Source: Duganella sp. BuS-21 (lineage in GTDB: Bacteria; Pseudomonadota; Gammaproteobacteria; Burkholderiales; Burkholderiaceae_D). From it: DNA of 64,000 nt. The stretch is taken from NCBI GenBank assembly GCA_041874725.1, contig CP097466.1, forward strand, positions 6,138,001 through 6,202,000, given 5' to 3'. Both the position numbers and the translations under genes were made by a program. The notes under the pieces are model-generated. The model worked only from the letters and a program-made list of their open reading frames with translations. It was not told the origin of the DNA and made no database searches. Below, piece by piece: positions 8,226 through 17,056 of the stretch. Positions within the stretch are counted from its first letter, which is position 1, and every line of letters begins with the position of its first letter.

Positions 8226-10250
8226 ATGAATACCTCTTCCTGGTTCAAGGCGGCCCTGCTGCTGGCGGCCTGCAGCTGGCCGCTGGCGCAGTCGCAGGCG
8301 GCCGACCCACCACCGGCGAGCGCCTTCTTTGAGAACAGCCGCTTCGCCGTGCCGCAGCTCTCCCCAAGCGGCCGCTACCTGGCCGCGCGGGTCTCGCGGC
8401 CGGGCGAACGCGACCGCCTGTCGGTGCTCAACCTGGACGACATGAGCGTCAAGGTGGTGGCCATGTTCGCCGATGCCGACGTCGCCTTTTTCGAATGGGT
8501 CAACGACAACCGCCTGGTGTTCAACGGCTTCGACCGCCGCCTCACCTACAGTGACGACCGCCACGCGCCCGGGCTGTTCGCCGTCAACCGCGACGGCAGC
8601 GGCTACAAGCAGCTGAGCAAGACCGACTACCGCCAGGGCGACAGCGCGGAAATCGGCAGCGTCATCAAGGACCGCCTGCTGGACTGGAACCACTTCCTGC
8701 TGGGCCAGCCCGGCAAGCAGGATAGCGACGAGGTCTACGTGACCCGGCCGCAATTCAATCCGGTCTACACCGAGGTCACCAACCATGCGCTGCTGCGGCT
8801 GAACACGGTCACCGGCCGCACCAGCGCCGTCGCCGGCCCCGGCCAGGCCAGCGAATGGCTGCTTGACCAGCAGGGCGAACCGCGCCTGGCCATCAACGAC
8901 ATCGGCAAGCAGCACGTGGTCTACCTGCGCGAGGGCGAGGGCTGGAACAAGCTGCTGGAAACCGAGGCCTATGGCACCAACACCTTCAGCCCGGTCGGCT
9001 TCGGCCCGGACGGCGCGCTGTACGTCTCGGCCCGCCGCGACAGCGACAAGAACGCCCTGTACCGCTACGACACGGCCAAGCGGCACACCGCCGCCGACGC
9101 GCTGGTGGAGATGGCCGACTACGATTTCCAGCCCGACTTCTCGCCCTCCGGCGACGATACCCTGATCGTGCGCGACAACAAGCTGGTCGGTGTGCGCTAC
9201 AGCGCCGACGTCGAAGGCGTGGCCTGGCTGGACGCCAAAGGCAAGGCCCTGCAAGAAAAAATCGACCAGCTACTGCCCGGCCTGGTGAACGTGATCAGCC
9301 TGCCGCGCCGCCCGCAGGCGCCGTGGGTGCTGGTGGCCAGCTACTCGGACGTGCAGCCGCTGGTGTACGTGGTGTACAACACCGAGAGCGGCAAGTTGAT
9401 CAAGGTCGGCGCCAGCCACGACGCCATCCGTCCCGAGCAGATGGGCCGCCAGGAGCTGGTGCGCTATGCAGCGCGCGACGGCCTGAGCATCCCGGCGCTG
9501 ATCACCTGGCCGCGCGGCGCGGTGAAGAAAAACCTGCCGCTGGTAGTGCTGGTGCACGGCGGCCCGTATGTGCACGGCAGCGACTGGGGCTGGAATGCGG
9601 ACGCCCAGTTCCTCGCCTCGCGCGGCTACATGGTGCTGGAGCCGGCCTATCGCGGCAGCACCGGCTACGGCTGGCAGCACTTCCACGCCGGCTGGAAGCA
9701 GTGGGGCCTGAAGATGCAGGATGACATCGCCGACGGCACGCGCTGGGCCATCGCCCAGGGCCATGCCGACGGCAAACGGGTCTGCATCGCCGGCGCCAGC
9801 TATGGCGGCTACGCCACCCTGATGGGACTGGTGAACGATCCCGCCTTGTACCAGTGCGGCGTCAACTGGGCCGGCGTCACCGACATCAAGCTGCTCTACA
9901 ACGGCGCCTGGAGCGCGGTGTCGGACATGAGCGAGCGCTGGCTGACCTACGGTGCACCGCTGCTGGTGGGCGACCCGCAACGCGACGCTGCGCAACTGAG
10001 CGCCACCTCGCCGCTGACGCAGGCGGCCCGCATCAAGCAGCCGCTGCTGCTGGCCTACGGCGGCGACGACCGCCGCGTGCCGCTCTACCACGGCGAAAAA
10101 TTCCTGGCCGCCGTCAAGGCGGGCAACCCGAACGTCGAGTGGATCATGTACGAAAAAGAAGGACACGGCTGGCGCCTGCCGCAGAATCGCATCGATTTCT
10201 GGAACCGCGTCGAAAAATTCCTGGACCAGCACATTGGAGCAGCACCTTGA
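8226..10250 (+). CDS. Secreted S9-family peptidase, paralogue 3 of 4
   Basis: A 674-residue paralogue with signal peptide (hydrophobic core A-A-L-L-L-A-A-C-S-W-P-L-A, cut near S-Q-A-A) and an F-F-E-N-S-R-F motif in place of F-F-E-N-P-E-F. Catalytic residues are Ser525 (G-A-S-Y-G-G), Asp615 (G-G-D-D-R-R-V-P) and His647 (E-G-H-G-W). A GGAG ribosome-binding site stands 7 bases before the ATG at 8226. Its last bases overlap the TTG start of the fourth paralogue, so the two must be co-transcribed. It is one of the more divergent members in the N-terminal propeller region, which is consistent with different peptide selection, though this is inference. Confidence 0.93.
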   Translation: MNTSSWFKAALLLAACSWPLAQSQAADPPPASAFFENSRFAVPQLSPSGRYLAARVSRPGERDRLSVLNLDDMSVKVVAMFADADVAFFEWVNDNRLVFNGFDRRLTYSDDRHAPGLFAVNRDGSGYKQLSKTDYRQGDSAEIGSVIKDRLLDWNHFLLGQPGKQDSDEVYVTRPQFNPVYTEVTNHALLRLNTVTGRTSAVAGPGQASEWLLDQQGEPRLAINDIGKQHVVYLREGEGWNKLLETEAYGTNTFSPVGFGPDGALYVSARRDSDKNALYRYDTAKRHTAADALVEMADYDFQPDFSPSGDDTLIVRDNKLVGVRYSADVEGVAWLDAKGKALQEKIDQLLPGLVNVISLPRRPQAPWVLVASYSDVQPLVYVVYNTESGKLIKVGASHDAIRPEQMGRQELVRYAARDGLSIPALITWPRGAVKKNLPLVVLVHGGPYVHGSDWGWNADAQFLASRGYMVLEPAYRGSTGYGWQHFHAGWKQWGLKMQDDIADGTRWAIAQGHADGKRVCIAGASYGGYATLMGLVNDPALYQCGVNWAGVTDIKLLYNGAWSAVSDMSERWLTYGAPLLVGDPQRDAAQLSATSPLTQAARIKQPLLLAYGGDDRRVPLYHGEKFLAAVKAGNPNVEWIMYEKEGHGWRLPQNRIDFWNRVEKFLDQHIGAAP

Positions 10251-12220
10251 AGTTTTCCCGTCAAGTACTGGCGGCGCTGTTGCTGGCGGCCGCGCAAGCG
10301 CACGCCGCAACACCGCCGCCCATCGCCGCCTTCTTCGACAACTCCGCCTTCAACGGCGCCATGCTCTCGCCCGACGGCCGTTACCTGGCCGCCTTCATCG
10401 GCGCCAACGAGCAGCGCGACGGCCTGGCCGTGGTCGAACTCGACACCCTGAAAGCCACCATGGTGGCGCAGTTCACCGACACCGACATCGGCAAGGCGCA
10501 ATGGGTCAACAATGAGCGCCTGATGTTCAGCACCGCCGACAAGGCGCGCGGCCAGCGCGACCTGCGCTACGCCCCCGGCCTGTACGTGGTGAACCGCGAC
10601 GGCAAGCAATACCGCCAGTTGGCGCTGCGCCGCAACGAGTTCCTGCGCAGCAGCGACGACCAGCGCGACCTGCTGCCGTGGCACACCTTCATGCTGGACG
10701 AGGTGGGCGCGCAGAACAGCGACTTCGTCTACGTCATCGACGCCGGCTTCAGCAAAGACTGGGGCACCACGGAAGACCTGCTGCGCCTGAACACGCGCAA
10801 CGGCAAGGCCGATCCGGTCGATCACCCCGGCCGCGCGCGCAGCTGGCTGCTGGACCAGGACGGCGAACCGCGCCTGGTGCGCACGCTGGACAAGGATATC
10901 GCCAGCCTGTACTACCGCGAACCGGCGAGCGGCCAGTGGCGCACGCTGGACACCTTCAACGCCTACACCGGCAAAGGCGGCTTTGCGCCGCTGGCCTTCG
11001 GCCCGGACGGCGCGCTGTACGTGGTCAGCAACGCCGGCCGCGATACCAGCGCGCTGTACCGCTACGACCTGAAAAACAACAAGCTGCCGGCGCAGCATCT
11101 GATCGAGCTGGACGGCTTCGATTTCAAGGGTGAGCTAATCTTCAGCAAGCAGCGCCTGCTTGGCGTGCGCATCCATGCCGATGCGGACGGCACCGTCTGG
11201 TTCGACCCGGCCATGCAAGCGTTGCAGACGCAAATCGACCAGCGCCTGCCGGGCAACGTCAACCTGATCACGCCGCCCACCCGGCCGGAAACCGCGTGGG
11301 TGCTGGTGCAGTCGCACTCCGACAAGCAGCCGCAGCGCACCTTGGTGTACAACACCGAGAGCCAACGCCTGAGCGAAGTGGGCCGCACCGCGCCGCAGAT
11401 CAAGACCAGCGACATGGGCCCGCGCGAGCTGGTCTACTACAAGGCGCGCGACGGCATGCAGATCCCCGCGTGGCTGACCCTGCCGCCCGGCGCACCGCAA
11501 AAGAACCGCCCGATGGTGGTGCTGGTACACGGCGGCCCGTGGGTACGCGGCGGCAGTTGGCGTTGGAATGCCGAGGCGGAGTTCCTGGCGTCACGCGGCT
11601 ACGTGGTGCTGGAACCGGAATTCCGTGGCAGCACCGGCTACGGCTGGCGGCATTTCCAGGCCGGCTGGAAGCAATGGGGCCTGAAGATGCAGGACGATAT
11701 CGCCGACGGCGCCCGCTGGGCCATCGCCGAAGGCCATGCCGACAACCAGCGCGTCTGCATCGCCGGCGCCAGCTACGGCGGCTACGCAACACTGATGGGG
11801 CTGATCAAGGATGCGGACCTGTACAAATGCGGCATCAACTGGGTCGGCGTCAGCGACATCAACCTGATGTACGACGGCGGCTGGTTCTACACCTCCGACC
11901 TCAGCAGCGATTGGAAGCAGTACGGCATGCCGCTGCTGATCGGCGACCCGGTCCAGGATGCCGATCAGCTGAAAGCCACCTCGCCGCTGCTGCAGGCGGC
12001 CCGCATCAAGCAGCCGCTGCTGTTGGCCTACGGCGGCGCCGACCAGCGCGTGCCGCTCAACCACGGCCTCAAGCTGCGCGACGCGGTCAAGCCCGGCAAC
12101 CCGAACGTCGAGTGGATCGAGTACAGCGAAGAAGGTCACGGCTGGACACTGCCGAAGAACCGCATCGACTTCTGGGGCCGGGTCGAGCGTTTCCTCGACA
12201 AGAATATCGGCAAGCCCTGA
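10247..12220 (+). CDS. Secreted S9-family peptidase, paralogue 4 of 4 (TTG start)
   Basis: A 657-residue paralogue. No ATG lies in a sensible place; the TTG at 10247 overlaps the preceding stop (TTGA), has GGAG 7 bases upstream and opens into a typical signal peptide (K-F-S-R-Q-V-L-A-A-L-L-L-A-A-A, cut near A-H-A-A). The A-A-F-F-D-N-S-A-F motif corresponds to that of the other paralogues. The triad is Ser509 (G-A-S-Y-G-G), Asp599 (G-G-A-D-Q-R-V-P) and His631 (E-G-H-G-W). The overlap with gene 3 implies reinitiation-based coupling. It ends the array; the next gene, 59 bases on, has unrelated function and its own strong ribosome-binding site. Confidence 0.92.
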   Translation: MKFSRQVLAALLLAAAQAHAATPPPIAAFFDNSAFNGAMLSPDGRYLAAFIGANEQRDGLAVVELDTLKATMVAQFTDTDIGKAQWVNNERLMFSTADKARGQRDLRYAPGLYVVNRDGKQYRQLALRRNEFLRSSDDQRDLLPWHTFMLDEVGAQNSDFVYVIDAGFSKDWGTTEDLLRLNTRNGKADPVDHPGRARSWLLDQDGEPRLVRTLDKDIASLYYREPASGQWRTLDTFNAYTGKGGFAPLAFGPDGALYVVSNAGRDTSALYRYDLKNNKLPAQHLIELDGFDFKGELIFSKQRLLGVRIHADADGTVWFDPAMQALQTQIDQRLPGNVNLITPPTRPETAWVLVQSHSDKQPQRTLVYNTESQRLSEVGRTAPQIKTSDMGPRELVYYKARDGMQIPAWLTLPPGAPQKNRPMVVLVHGGPWVRGGSWRWNAEAEFLASRGYVVLEPEFRGSTGYGWRHFQAGWKQWGLKMQDDIADGARWAIAEGHADNQRVCIAGASYGGYATLMGLIKDADLYKCGINWVGVSDINLMYDGGWFYTSDLSSDWKQYGMPLLIGDPVQDADQLKATSPLLQAARIKQPLLLAYGGADQRVPLNHGLKLRDAVKPGNPNVEWIEYSEEGHGWTLPKNRIDFWGRVERFLDKNIGKP

Positions 12221-12279
12221 AGATCGCGCTATAGTCTCGGTGCAGCAGCAAGCCTTTCAACCACCACGGAGGAGCGAGC

Positions 12280-13494
12280 ATGTCGTCGGGAAAAATTCTG
12301 GTCGCACAGGGAGGCGGGCCCACCGCCGTCATCAACCAGTCGCTGGCGGGCGTGGTGCTGGAAGCGCGCCGCTTCCGCGAGGTCACCCGGGTCTACGGCG
12401 CCATGCACGGTGTGCGCGGCATCGTCAATGAAGACCTGGTCGACCTCACGCGCGAAACCAGCCACAACCTGGAACTGGTGGCGGCCACGCCCTCGTCCGC
12501 ACTCGGCTCCACCCGCGACAAGCCGGACGAAGCTTACTGCAAGGAGATCTTCAAGGTGCTGCAGGCGCATCAGATCGAGCAGTTCTACTACATCGGCGGC
12601 AACGACTCGTCCGACACGGTGCGCATCGTCAGCGAGCAGGCGCAGGCCGCCCACTACGCGCTGCGCTGCCTGCACATCCCCAAAACCATCGACAATGATT
12701 TGGTCGGCAACGACCACACGCCGGGCTTCCCCTCGGCCGCGCGCTTCGTGGCCCAGGCCTTCGCCGGCGCCAACCTCGACAACGCGGCGCTGCCGGGCGT
12801 GTACGTGGGCGTGGTGATGGGCCGGCACGCCGGCTTCCTCACCGCCGCCGCGGCCTTGGGCAAGAAGTTCCAGGACGACGGCCCGCACCTGATCTACCTG
12901 CCCGAGCGCGTGTTCTCGCTGGAGCGCTTCCTGGCCGATGTGAAGGCCACCTATGAACGCTACGGCCGCTGCGTGATCGCGGTGTCCGAAGGCATCCACG
13001 ACGCCTCGGGCGAGGCCATCGCCGCCCTGCTGGCCAAGGAAGTCGAGCGCGACGCGCACGGCAATGTGCAACTGTCCGGCACCGGCGCCCTGGCCGATTT
13101 GCTGTGCGACGAAATCAAGGCCAAGCTCGGCATCAAGCGCGTGCGCGGCGACACCTTCGGCTATCTGCAGCGCTCCTTCATCGGCTGCGTCTCGGACGTC
13201 GACCAGCGCGAGGCGCGCGAAGTCGGCGAAAAGGCGGTGCAGTTCGCCATGTGGGGCGGGCGCGACGGCTCGGTGGCGATCAAGCGCACCGGCTTCTACT
13301 CGGTCGACTACGAACTGATGGCCCTGAGCGACGTGGCCGGCAAGACGCGCGTGATGGAGGACGAGTTCATCAGCGCCAGCGGCACCGACGTCACCGACGC
13401 CTTCCGCATGTACCTGCGTCCCCTGCTCGGCTCCGGCATGCCCGACGCCTTCCGCCTGCGTCCGGCGCCGGTGGAAAAAATCCTCAAGCGCTGA
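12280..13494 (+). CDS. Pyrophosphate-type 6-phosphofructokinase
   Basis: A 404-residue cytosolic phosphofructokinase that phosphorylates fructose 6-phosphate. Family motifs are G-G-G-P-T at 11-15, G-G-N-D-S at 106-110, P-K-T-I-D-N-D at 134-140 and M-G-R-H-A-G-F. The Asp after G-G-N and the Lys in P-K-T-I-D-N-D are the residues that mark pyrophosphate as donor; ATP enzymes have Gly at both places (G-G-D-G-S, P-G-T-I-D-N-D). The gene has a strong GGAGGAG ribosome-binding site and a plausible TATAGT -10 box near 12230. Donor choice is inferred from these two positions and was not measured. Confidence 0.9.
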   Translation: MSSGKILVAQGGGPTAVINQSLAGVVLEARRFREVTRVYGAMHGVRGIVNEDLVDLTRETSHNLELVAATPSSALGSTRDKPDEAYCKEIFKVLQAHQIEQFYYIGGNDSSDTVRIVSEQAQAAHYALRCLHIPKTIDNDLVGNDHTPGFPSAARFVAQAFAGANLDNAALPGVYVGVVMGRHAGFLTAAAALGKKFQDDGPHLIYLPERVFSLERFLADVKATYERYGRCVIAVSEGIHDASGEAIAALLAKEVERDAHGNVQLSGTGALADLLCDEIKAKLGIKRVRGDTFGYLQRSFIGCVSDVDQREAREVGEKAVQFAMWGGRDGSVAIKRTGFYSVDYELMALSDVAGKTRVMEDEFISASGTDVTDAFRMYLRPLLGSGMPDAFRLRPAPVEKILKR

Positions 13495-13578
13495 ACCTTT
13501 ACCGGGCTTTACAGCGTCTTGATTGCAGCTAACGCCGCGCCGCCGGACAATGATGGTTCATTGTGATCAGGAGTTTTC

Positions 13579-13845
13579 ATGAAAGTTATCAAGCACTGGA
13601 TGGTATGCGCGGCGCTGGCCGGCGGCATGCTGAGCGCGTCGGCACAGAACAGTCCACCACCAGACGGGCGACCGCCCGGTCCACCGCCGGAAGCCGTCGC
13701 CGCCTGCAAAGGCAAGGCAGAAGGCGCCAAGGTCGAGTTCAAGGGCCGCAATAACGAAACCGTCAAAGCCACCTGCAAGAAAATGGGCGACGCCCTGGCC
13801 GCCTGGCCTGAAGGCGGCCGACCTCCGCCGCCGCCACGCAACTAA
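13579..13845 (+). CDS. Small secreted proline-rich protein of unknown function
   Basis: An 88-residue protein not assigned to a named family. It has an N-terminal signal peptide (M-K-V-I-K-H-W-M-V-C-A-A-L-A-G-G-M, cut near S-A-Q), a proline-rich linker (P-P-P-D-G-R-P-P-G-P-P-P), a compact basic core with two cysteines 27 residues apart (A-A-C-K-G-K and A-T-C-K-K-M) that could form a disulphide, and a proline-rich C-terminus. An AGGAG site sits ahead of the ATG. The coding pattern is good and the size is complete. Its end overlaps the convergent hepT stop by 4 bases. It is probably periplasmic; no function is suggested. Confidence 0.75.
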   Translation: MKVIKHWMVCAALAGGMLSASAQNSPPPDGRPPGPPPEAVAACKGKAEGAKVEFKGRNNETVKATCKKMGDALAAWPEGGRPPPPPRN

Positions 13846-14255
13846 ACATCGTGCTGGATGATTTTCTGGCAGTAGCTCAGGAAGTCATCCAGGTGTTTTT
13901 CAATGATGGCGATGGTAATCGGCAGTTGCAATGCCTGATAGTTGTGCACCGCGACGTTGCGAAAGCCTACCATGCGTTTGAGCGAGTCCGCCAACGCTGC
14001 GTCTATCCAGGAGGTCTGGGCCAGCAGGTCAAATACGTCGCGTGCGCTCTGCGGCAAGCCGGGGCGCTCCCGGCGAATCAAATAATGACCGATATCCAGT
14101 GCCGCCTCGCATGCCCGCTGGATATTCAGAATCGCAGCATCCTGGCGGGTCAGGTCGTCGCCAAAGGTTGCGGGATCCTTGAAGTATTCCTCGCGGGCGC
14201 GCATCACGCAGCGCTCGATGGATGCGGCTTTGTTAATGATGACATCATCTGCCAT
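13842..14255 (-). CDS. hepT: HepT-like HEPN-domain toxin (DUF86)
   Basis: A 137-residue HEPN protein of the HepT type, predicted to be an RNase toxin. The diagnostic R-x4-H-x-Y motif is present as R-N-V-A-V-H-N-Y in the C-terminal half, preceded by a helical region typical of the fold. The ATG at 14255 is chosen; it overlaps the end of the antitoxin gene by 11 bases. In characterised systems the partner nucleotidyltransferase adds AMP to the motif Tyr and silences the toxin. It lies between a metabolic gene and purM on the opposite strand to the former, as expected for a small mobile defence or stabilisation module. Confidence 0.9.
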   Translation of the reverse strand: MADDVIINKAASIERCVMRAREEYFKDPATFGDDLTRQDAAILNIQRACEAALDIGHYLIRRERPGLPQSARDVFDLLAQTSWIDAALADSLKRMVGFRNVAVHNYQALQLPITIAIIEKHLDDFLSYCQKIIQHDV

Positions 14256-14640
14256 ATATCCGCCCTTCGCGCTCGATGTCTTCCAGCAGGCCGGCGCGTG
14301 CATAGTCCAGGTCCATTTTCTCGCGCAGGATCAGGCATTCGTAGAGCTGCGCCTGTGCATCTTTATGCCACAGGCGCGTGCCAGTGGTGATGACCTGGTG
14401 CTGCATCACGGTCGATGCCGCACGCAGGTCGAGCAGATCCACATCGCATCCGGTCAGCGCCGCCAGCGATTGCGCCAGATCCCAGGTGGCCAGCGGCGCC
14501 AGCTTCACGTCTACCAGCACGGCCAGATCAAGATCGCTCTCCGCGCGCGCAGCCTCACCTGCGCGGCTGCCGAACACATACACCGCCAGCAAACCCGGCA
14601 AGCGCTGCCTCAGCGTTGCAACCAACTCTTGCCTGTCCAT
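14245..14640 (-). CDS. mntA: MntA-like minimal nucleotidyltransferase antitoxin
   Basis: A 131-residue nucleotidyltransferase. The active-site signature is intact: G-S-R-A-G followed by S-D-L-D-L (the two metal-binding Asp residues), with a third acidic residue likely in C-D-V-D-L-L-D. The ATG at 14640 has a perfect GGAGG ribosome-binding site directly upstream; an in-frame TTG four codons earlier falls on that site and is unlikely. MntA proteins AMPylate HepT and act as antitoxin. The gene is transcribed first and overlaps hepT, which would ensure antitoxin is made ahead of toxin. A purM terminator separates it from the upstream gene. Confidence 0.9.
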   Translation of the reverse strand: MDRQELVATLRQRLPGLLAVYVFGSRAGEAARAESDLDLAVLVDVKLAPLATWDLAQSLAALTGCDVDLLDLRAASTVMQHQVITTGTRLWHKDAQAQLYECLILREKMDLDYARAGLLEDIEREGRIYGR

Positions 14641-14653
14641 GGCCTCCTCCAAT

Positions 14654-14693
14654 AAAAAAAGCGGACGACGCCGGTGGCGTGGTCCGCTTTTTT
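14654..14693 (-). terminator. Intrinsic terminator after purM
   Basis: The inverted repeat GCGGAC/GTCCGC is flanked by A7 on one side and T6 on the other, so the hairpin ends in a U run when read leftward from purM. The A and T tracts also pair, so the structure could work in both directions. It sits 17 bases beyond the purM stop and isolates the hepT/mntA pair. Confidence 0.9.
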
Positions 14694-14710
14694 CGGCGTG
14701 AAGCTACAGC

Positions 14711-15754
14711 TTACACGACGAGGGTCTGGTGCTCGTCACCCACGCGGGCGCGGATCTTGCCGATGGTGTAGACGGTTTCGCCGGCCGCTTCCAGCTGGGC
14801 CTTGGCCGCTGCGGCGTTGTCGGCCGACACGATCACGGTCATGCCGATGCCGCAGTTGAATACGCGGTGCATTTCCGCATCGGCCACGCCACCGTGCTGT
14901 TGCAGCCACTGGAACAGCGGCGGCATGGTCCAGGATGCCGCGTCCAGCTCGGCCACCAGGCCGGGCTGCAGCACGCGTGGGATGTTTTCCACCAGACCGC
15001 CGCCGGTGATGTGCACCATGCCTTTGACTTCCATCGATGCCATCAGCGCCAGCAGCGGCTTGACGTAGATGCGGGTCGGCTGCATCAGCACGTCGGCCAG
15101 CTTGCGGCCGTGGAAGTCGCCTTCCAGGTCCGGCTTCGAGACTTCAATGATCTTGCGCACCAGCGAGTAACCGTTCGAGTGCACGCCCGACGAGGCCAGG
15201 CCCAGCACCACGTCGCCCGCAGCGATCTTGGTGCCGTCGATGATCTTCGATTTTTCCACCGCGCCCACCGCGAAACCGGCCAGGTCGTACTCGCCGTCCG
15301 GATACATCGATGGCATTTCAGCGGTTTCGCCGCCGATCAGTGCGCAACCGGCCTGTTCGCAACCCTGGGCGATGCCCTTGATGACGTCGGTCGCGGTCGC
15401 CACGTTCAGCTTGCCGCAGGCGAAGTAGTCGAGGAAGAACAGCGGCTCGGCGCCCTGCACCAGGATGTCGTTGACGCTCATCGCCACCAGGTCGATGCCG
15501 ACCGTGTCGTGACGGTTCAGCTCAAACGCCAGCTTCAGCTTGGTGCCCACGCCGTCGGTACCCGACACCAGCACCGGCTCCTGGTACTTTTTGCTGATCT
15601 CGAACATGGCGCCGAAACCGCCCAAGCCGCCCAGCACGCCTTCGCGCAGGGTGCGCTTGGCGTAAGGCTTGATCGCTTCGACTAAGGCGTCACCGGCGTC
15701 GATATCGACGCCGGCGTCACGGTAGGACAGGGAAACATTAGAAGTTTGGCTCAT
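14711..15754 (-). CDS. purM: Phosphoribosylformylglycinamidine cyclo-ligase (AIR synthetase)
   Basis: A 347-residue cytosolic enzyme that closes the imidazole ring in purine synthesis (FGAM + ATP to AIR). It begins [13 protein letters not shown] as PurM proteins do and has the conserved [17 protein letters not shown] and [10 protein letters not shown] motifs of the PurM/AIRS fold. Length matches the family. It is divergent from the AI-2E permease gene, with 171 bases between them, and is closed by a strong terminator. Confidence 0.97.
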   Translation of the reverse strand: MSQTSNVSLSYRDAGVDIDAGDALVEAIKPYAKRTLREGVLGGLGGFGAMFEISKKYQEPVLVSGTDGVGTKLKLAFELNRHDTVGIDLVAMSVNDILVQGAEPLFFLDYFACGKLNVATATDVIKGIAQGCEQAGCALIGGETAEMPSMYPDGEYDLAGFAVGAVEKSKIIDGTKIAAGDVVLGLASSGVHSNGYSLVRKIIEVSKPDLEGDFHGRKLADVLMQPTRIYVKPLLALMASMEVKGMVHITGGGLVENIPRVLQPGLVAELDAASWTMPPLFQWLQQHGGVADAEMHRVFNCGIGMTVIVSADNAAAAKAQLEAAGETVYTIGKIRARVGDEHQTLVV

Positions 15755-15925
15755 GGTGTATTTGGCAGCGGAGGCGGTAAAATAGAAGGCGGAGACCTAT
15801 TTCGTGCAGTTTAGTCAACTAAATGGCACAAAAAGCGCAGAAACCAGCGCAACAACCCGGTCAATCCGCTATTTTATCAAAGTTGCCCCGTCCAACCGCC
15901 TTTTTAACCATCGAATTCATCCTCC
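15755..15925. promoter_or_regulatory. Divergent intergenic region purM / AI-2E permease with a small palindrome
   Basis: 171 bases separate the two start codons and must hold both promoters. A 14-base inverted repeat (TTTAGT-CA-ACTAAA) at 15810-15823 contains TTGACT on the minus strand, a possible -35 for purM, but no good -10 at the right spacing was found. The meaning of the palindrome is uncertain; PurR-type regulation cannot be claimed from it. Confidence 0.35.
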
Positions 15926-17011
15926 ATGCCATTTCCCCTCACGGTAGAGCAAAAGCAAACGGCATTCTGGTTGGCGGTATGGGCGGCATTTATCTTCCTG
16001 CTGATTACGCTCGGGCCTATCCTGACGCCCTTCCTGGCGGCGGCAATCTTCGCTTATGCGCTCAATCCCGGCGTCGACCGGCTCGACCGCATCCGCTTCG
16101 GCCGCCGTTTCGGCATGCCGCGCGCGGCCTCGGTCGCCCTGGTGGTCACGCTGTTCTTCGCCGCCCTGATCGCCATGGTGCTGATCGTGGTGCCGGTGCT
16201 GCAAAAGGAAATCCCGCTGCTGCAGGCGCAGATCCCGGCCTTCCTGGCCAAGGCCAACGACATGCTGGCGCCCAAGCTGCAGGAGATGGGCGTCAAGGTG
16301 CGGCTCGACAGCGCCGGCATCAAGCAACTGGCCTCCGAACAACTGGCCGCCAGCGGCGACGCCATCTGGAGCGCCGTGATCAACTCGGTGCGCGTCGGCG
16401 GCACCGCCGTGCTGGGCTGGCTGGCCACCCTGACCCTGGTGCCGGTGGTGCTGTTCTACCTGCTGCTGGACTGGCCGGCGATGCTGGGCCGCGTGGCCGG
16501 CTGCGTGCCGCGCCGCTACATCGGCCCGACCATGGCCATGGCGCGCGAAGTCGATGTGCTGCTGGCGCAATACCTGCGCGGCCAGCTGCTGGTGATGGTG
16601 GTGCTGGCCGTGTACTACTCGGTGGCGCTGGCCATCGCCGGCTTCGACGTCGCCCTGCCGGTCGGCATCCTCACCGGCCTGCTGGTGTTCATCCCCTACC
16701 TCGGCTTCGGCCTGGGCCTGATCCTGGCGCTGATCTCGGCCGTGCTGCAGTTTGCCGACTGGAGCGGCGTGATCGCGGTGGCCGTGATCTACGGCGTCGG
16801 CCAGGTGCTGGAAGGCTTTTTCCTGACGCCGCGCCTGGTGGGCGAGCGCATCGGCCTGCATCCGCTGGCCGTCATCTTCGCGCTGCTGGCCTTTGGCCAG
16901 CTGTTCGGCTTCGTCGGCGTGCTGCTGGCCTTGCCCGCTTCGGCGGTGCTGATGGTGGCCTTTAATCACTTGCGTCGCCACTATCTGCGCAGCAGCTTTT
17001 ATAATGCATGA
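15926..17011 (+). CDS. AI-2E family (PerM/YdiK-type) membrane transporter
   Basis: A 361-residue inner-membrane protein with about eight predicted helices, beginning with a double hydrophobic segment (W-L-A-V-W-A-A-F-I-F-L-L-I-T-L-G-P-I-L-T-P-F). The long soluble region about residues 75-150 and the motifs P-Y-L-G-F-G-L-G-L and L-T-P-R-L-V-G-E-R-I-G-L-H-P are typical of the AI-2E transporter superfamily. The function of most members is not settled (quorum-signal export, sodium/proton antiport or permease for other solutes). Its place between purM and hda is conserved in Burkholderiales, so it is not informative about substrate. Confidence 0.9.
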   Translation: MPFPLTVEQKQTAFWLAVWAAFIFLLITLGPILTPFLAAAIFAYALNPGVDRLDRIRFGRRFGMPRAASVALVVTLFFAALIAMVLIVVPVLQKEIPLLQAQIPAFLAKANDMLAPKLQEMGVKVRLDSAGIKQLASEQLAASGDAIWSAVINSVRVGGTAVLGWLATLTLVPVVLFYLLLDWPAMLGRVAGCVPRRYIGPTMAMAREVDVLLAQYLRGQLLVMVVLAVYYSVALAIAGFDVALPVGILTGLLVFIPYLGFGLGLILALISAVLQFADWSGVIAVAVIYGVGQVLEGFFLTPRLVGERIGLHPLAVIFALLAFGQLFGFVGVLLALPASAVLMVAFNHLRRHYLRSSFYNA

Positions 17012-17056
17012 TGTGAATCACGAAAACGTTATGCAAAAGACCACAAGGCGAACGCC

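Noticed and set aside
15810-15823. TTTAGT/ACTAAA palindrome as a defined purine operator
   Set aside because: It does not match the PurR consensus and no promoter could be placed around it with confidence; kept only as an uncertain note.
15917-16981. A 354-codon Gln/His-rich frame antisense to the AI-2E permease
   Set aside because: Composition is the reverse complement of hydrophobic codons; no homology pattern.
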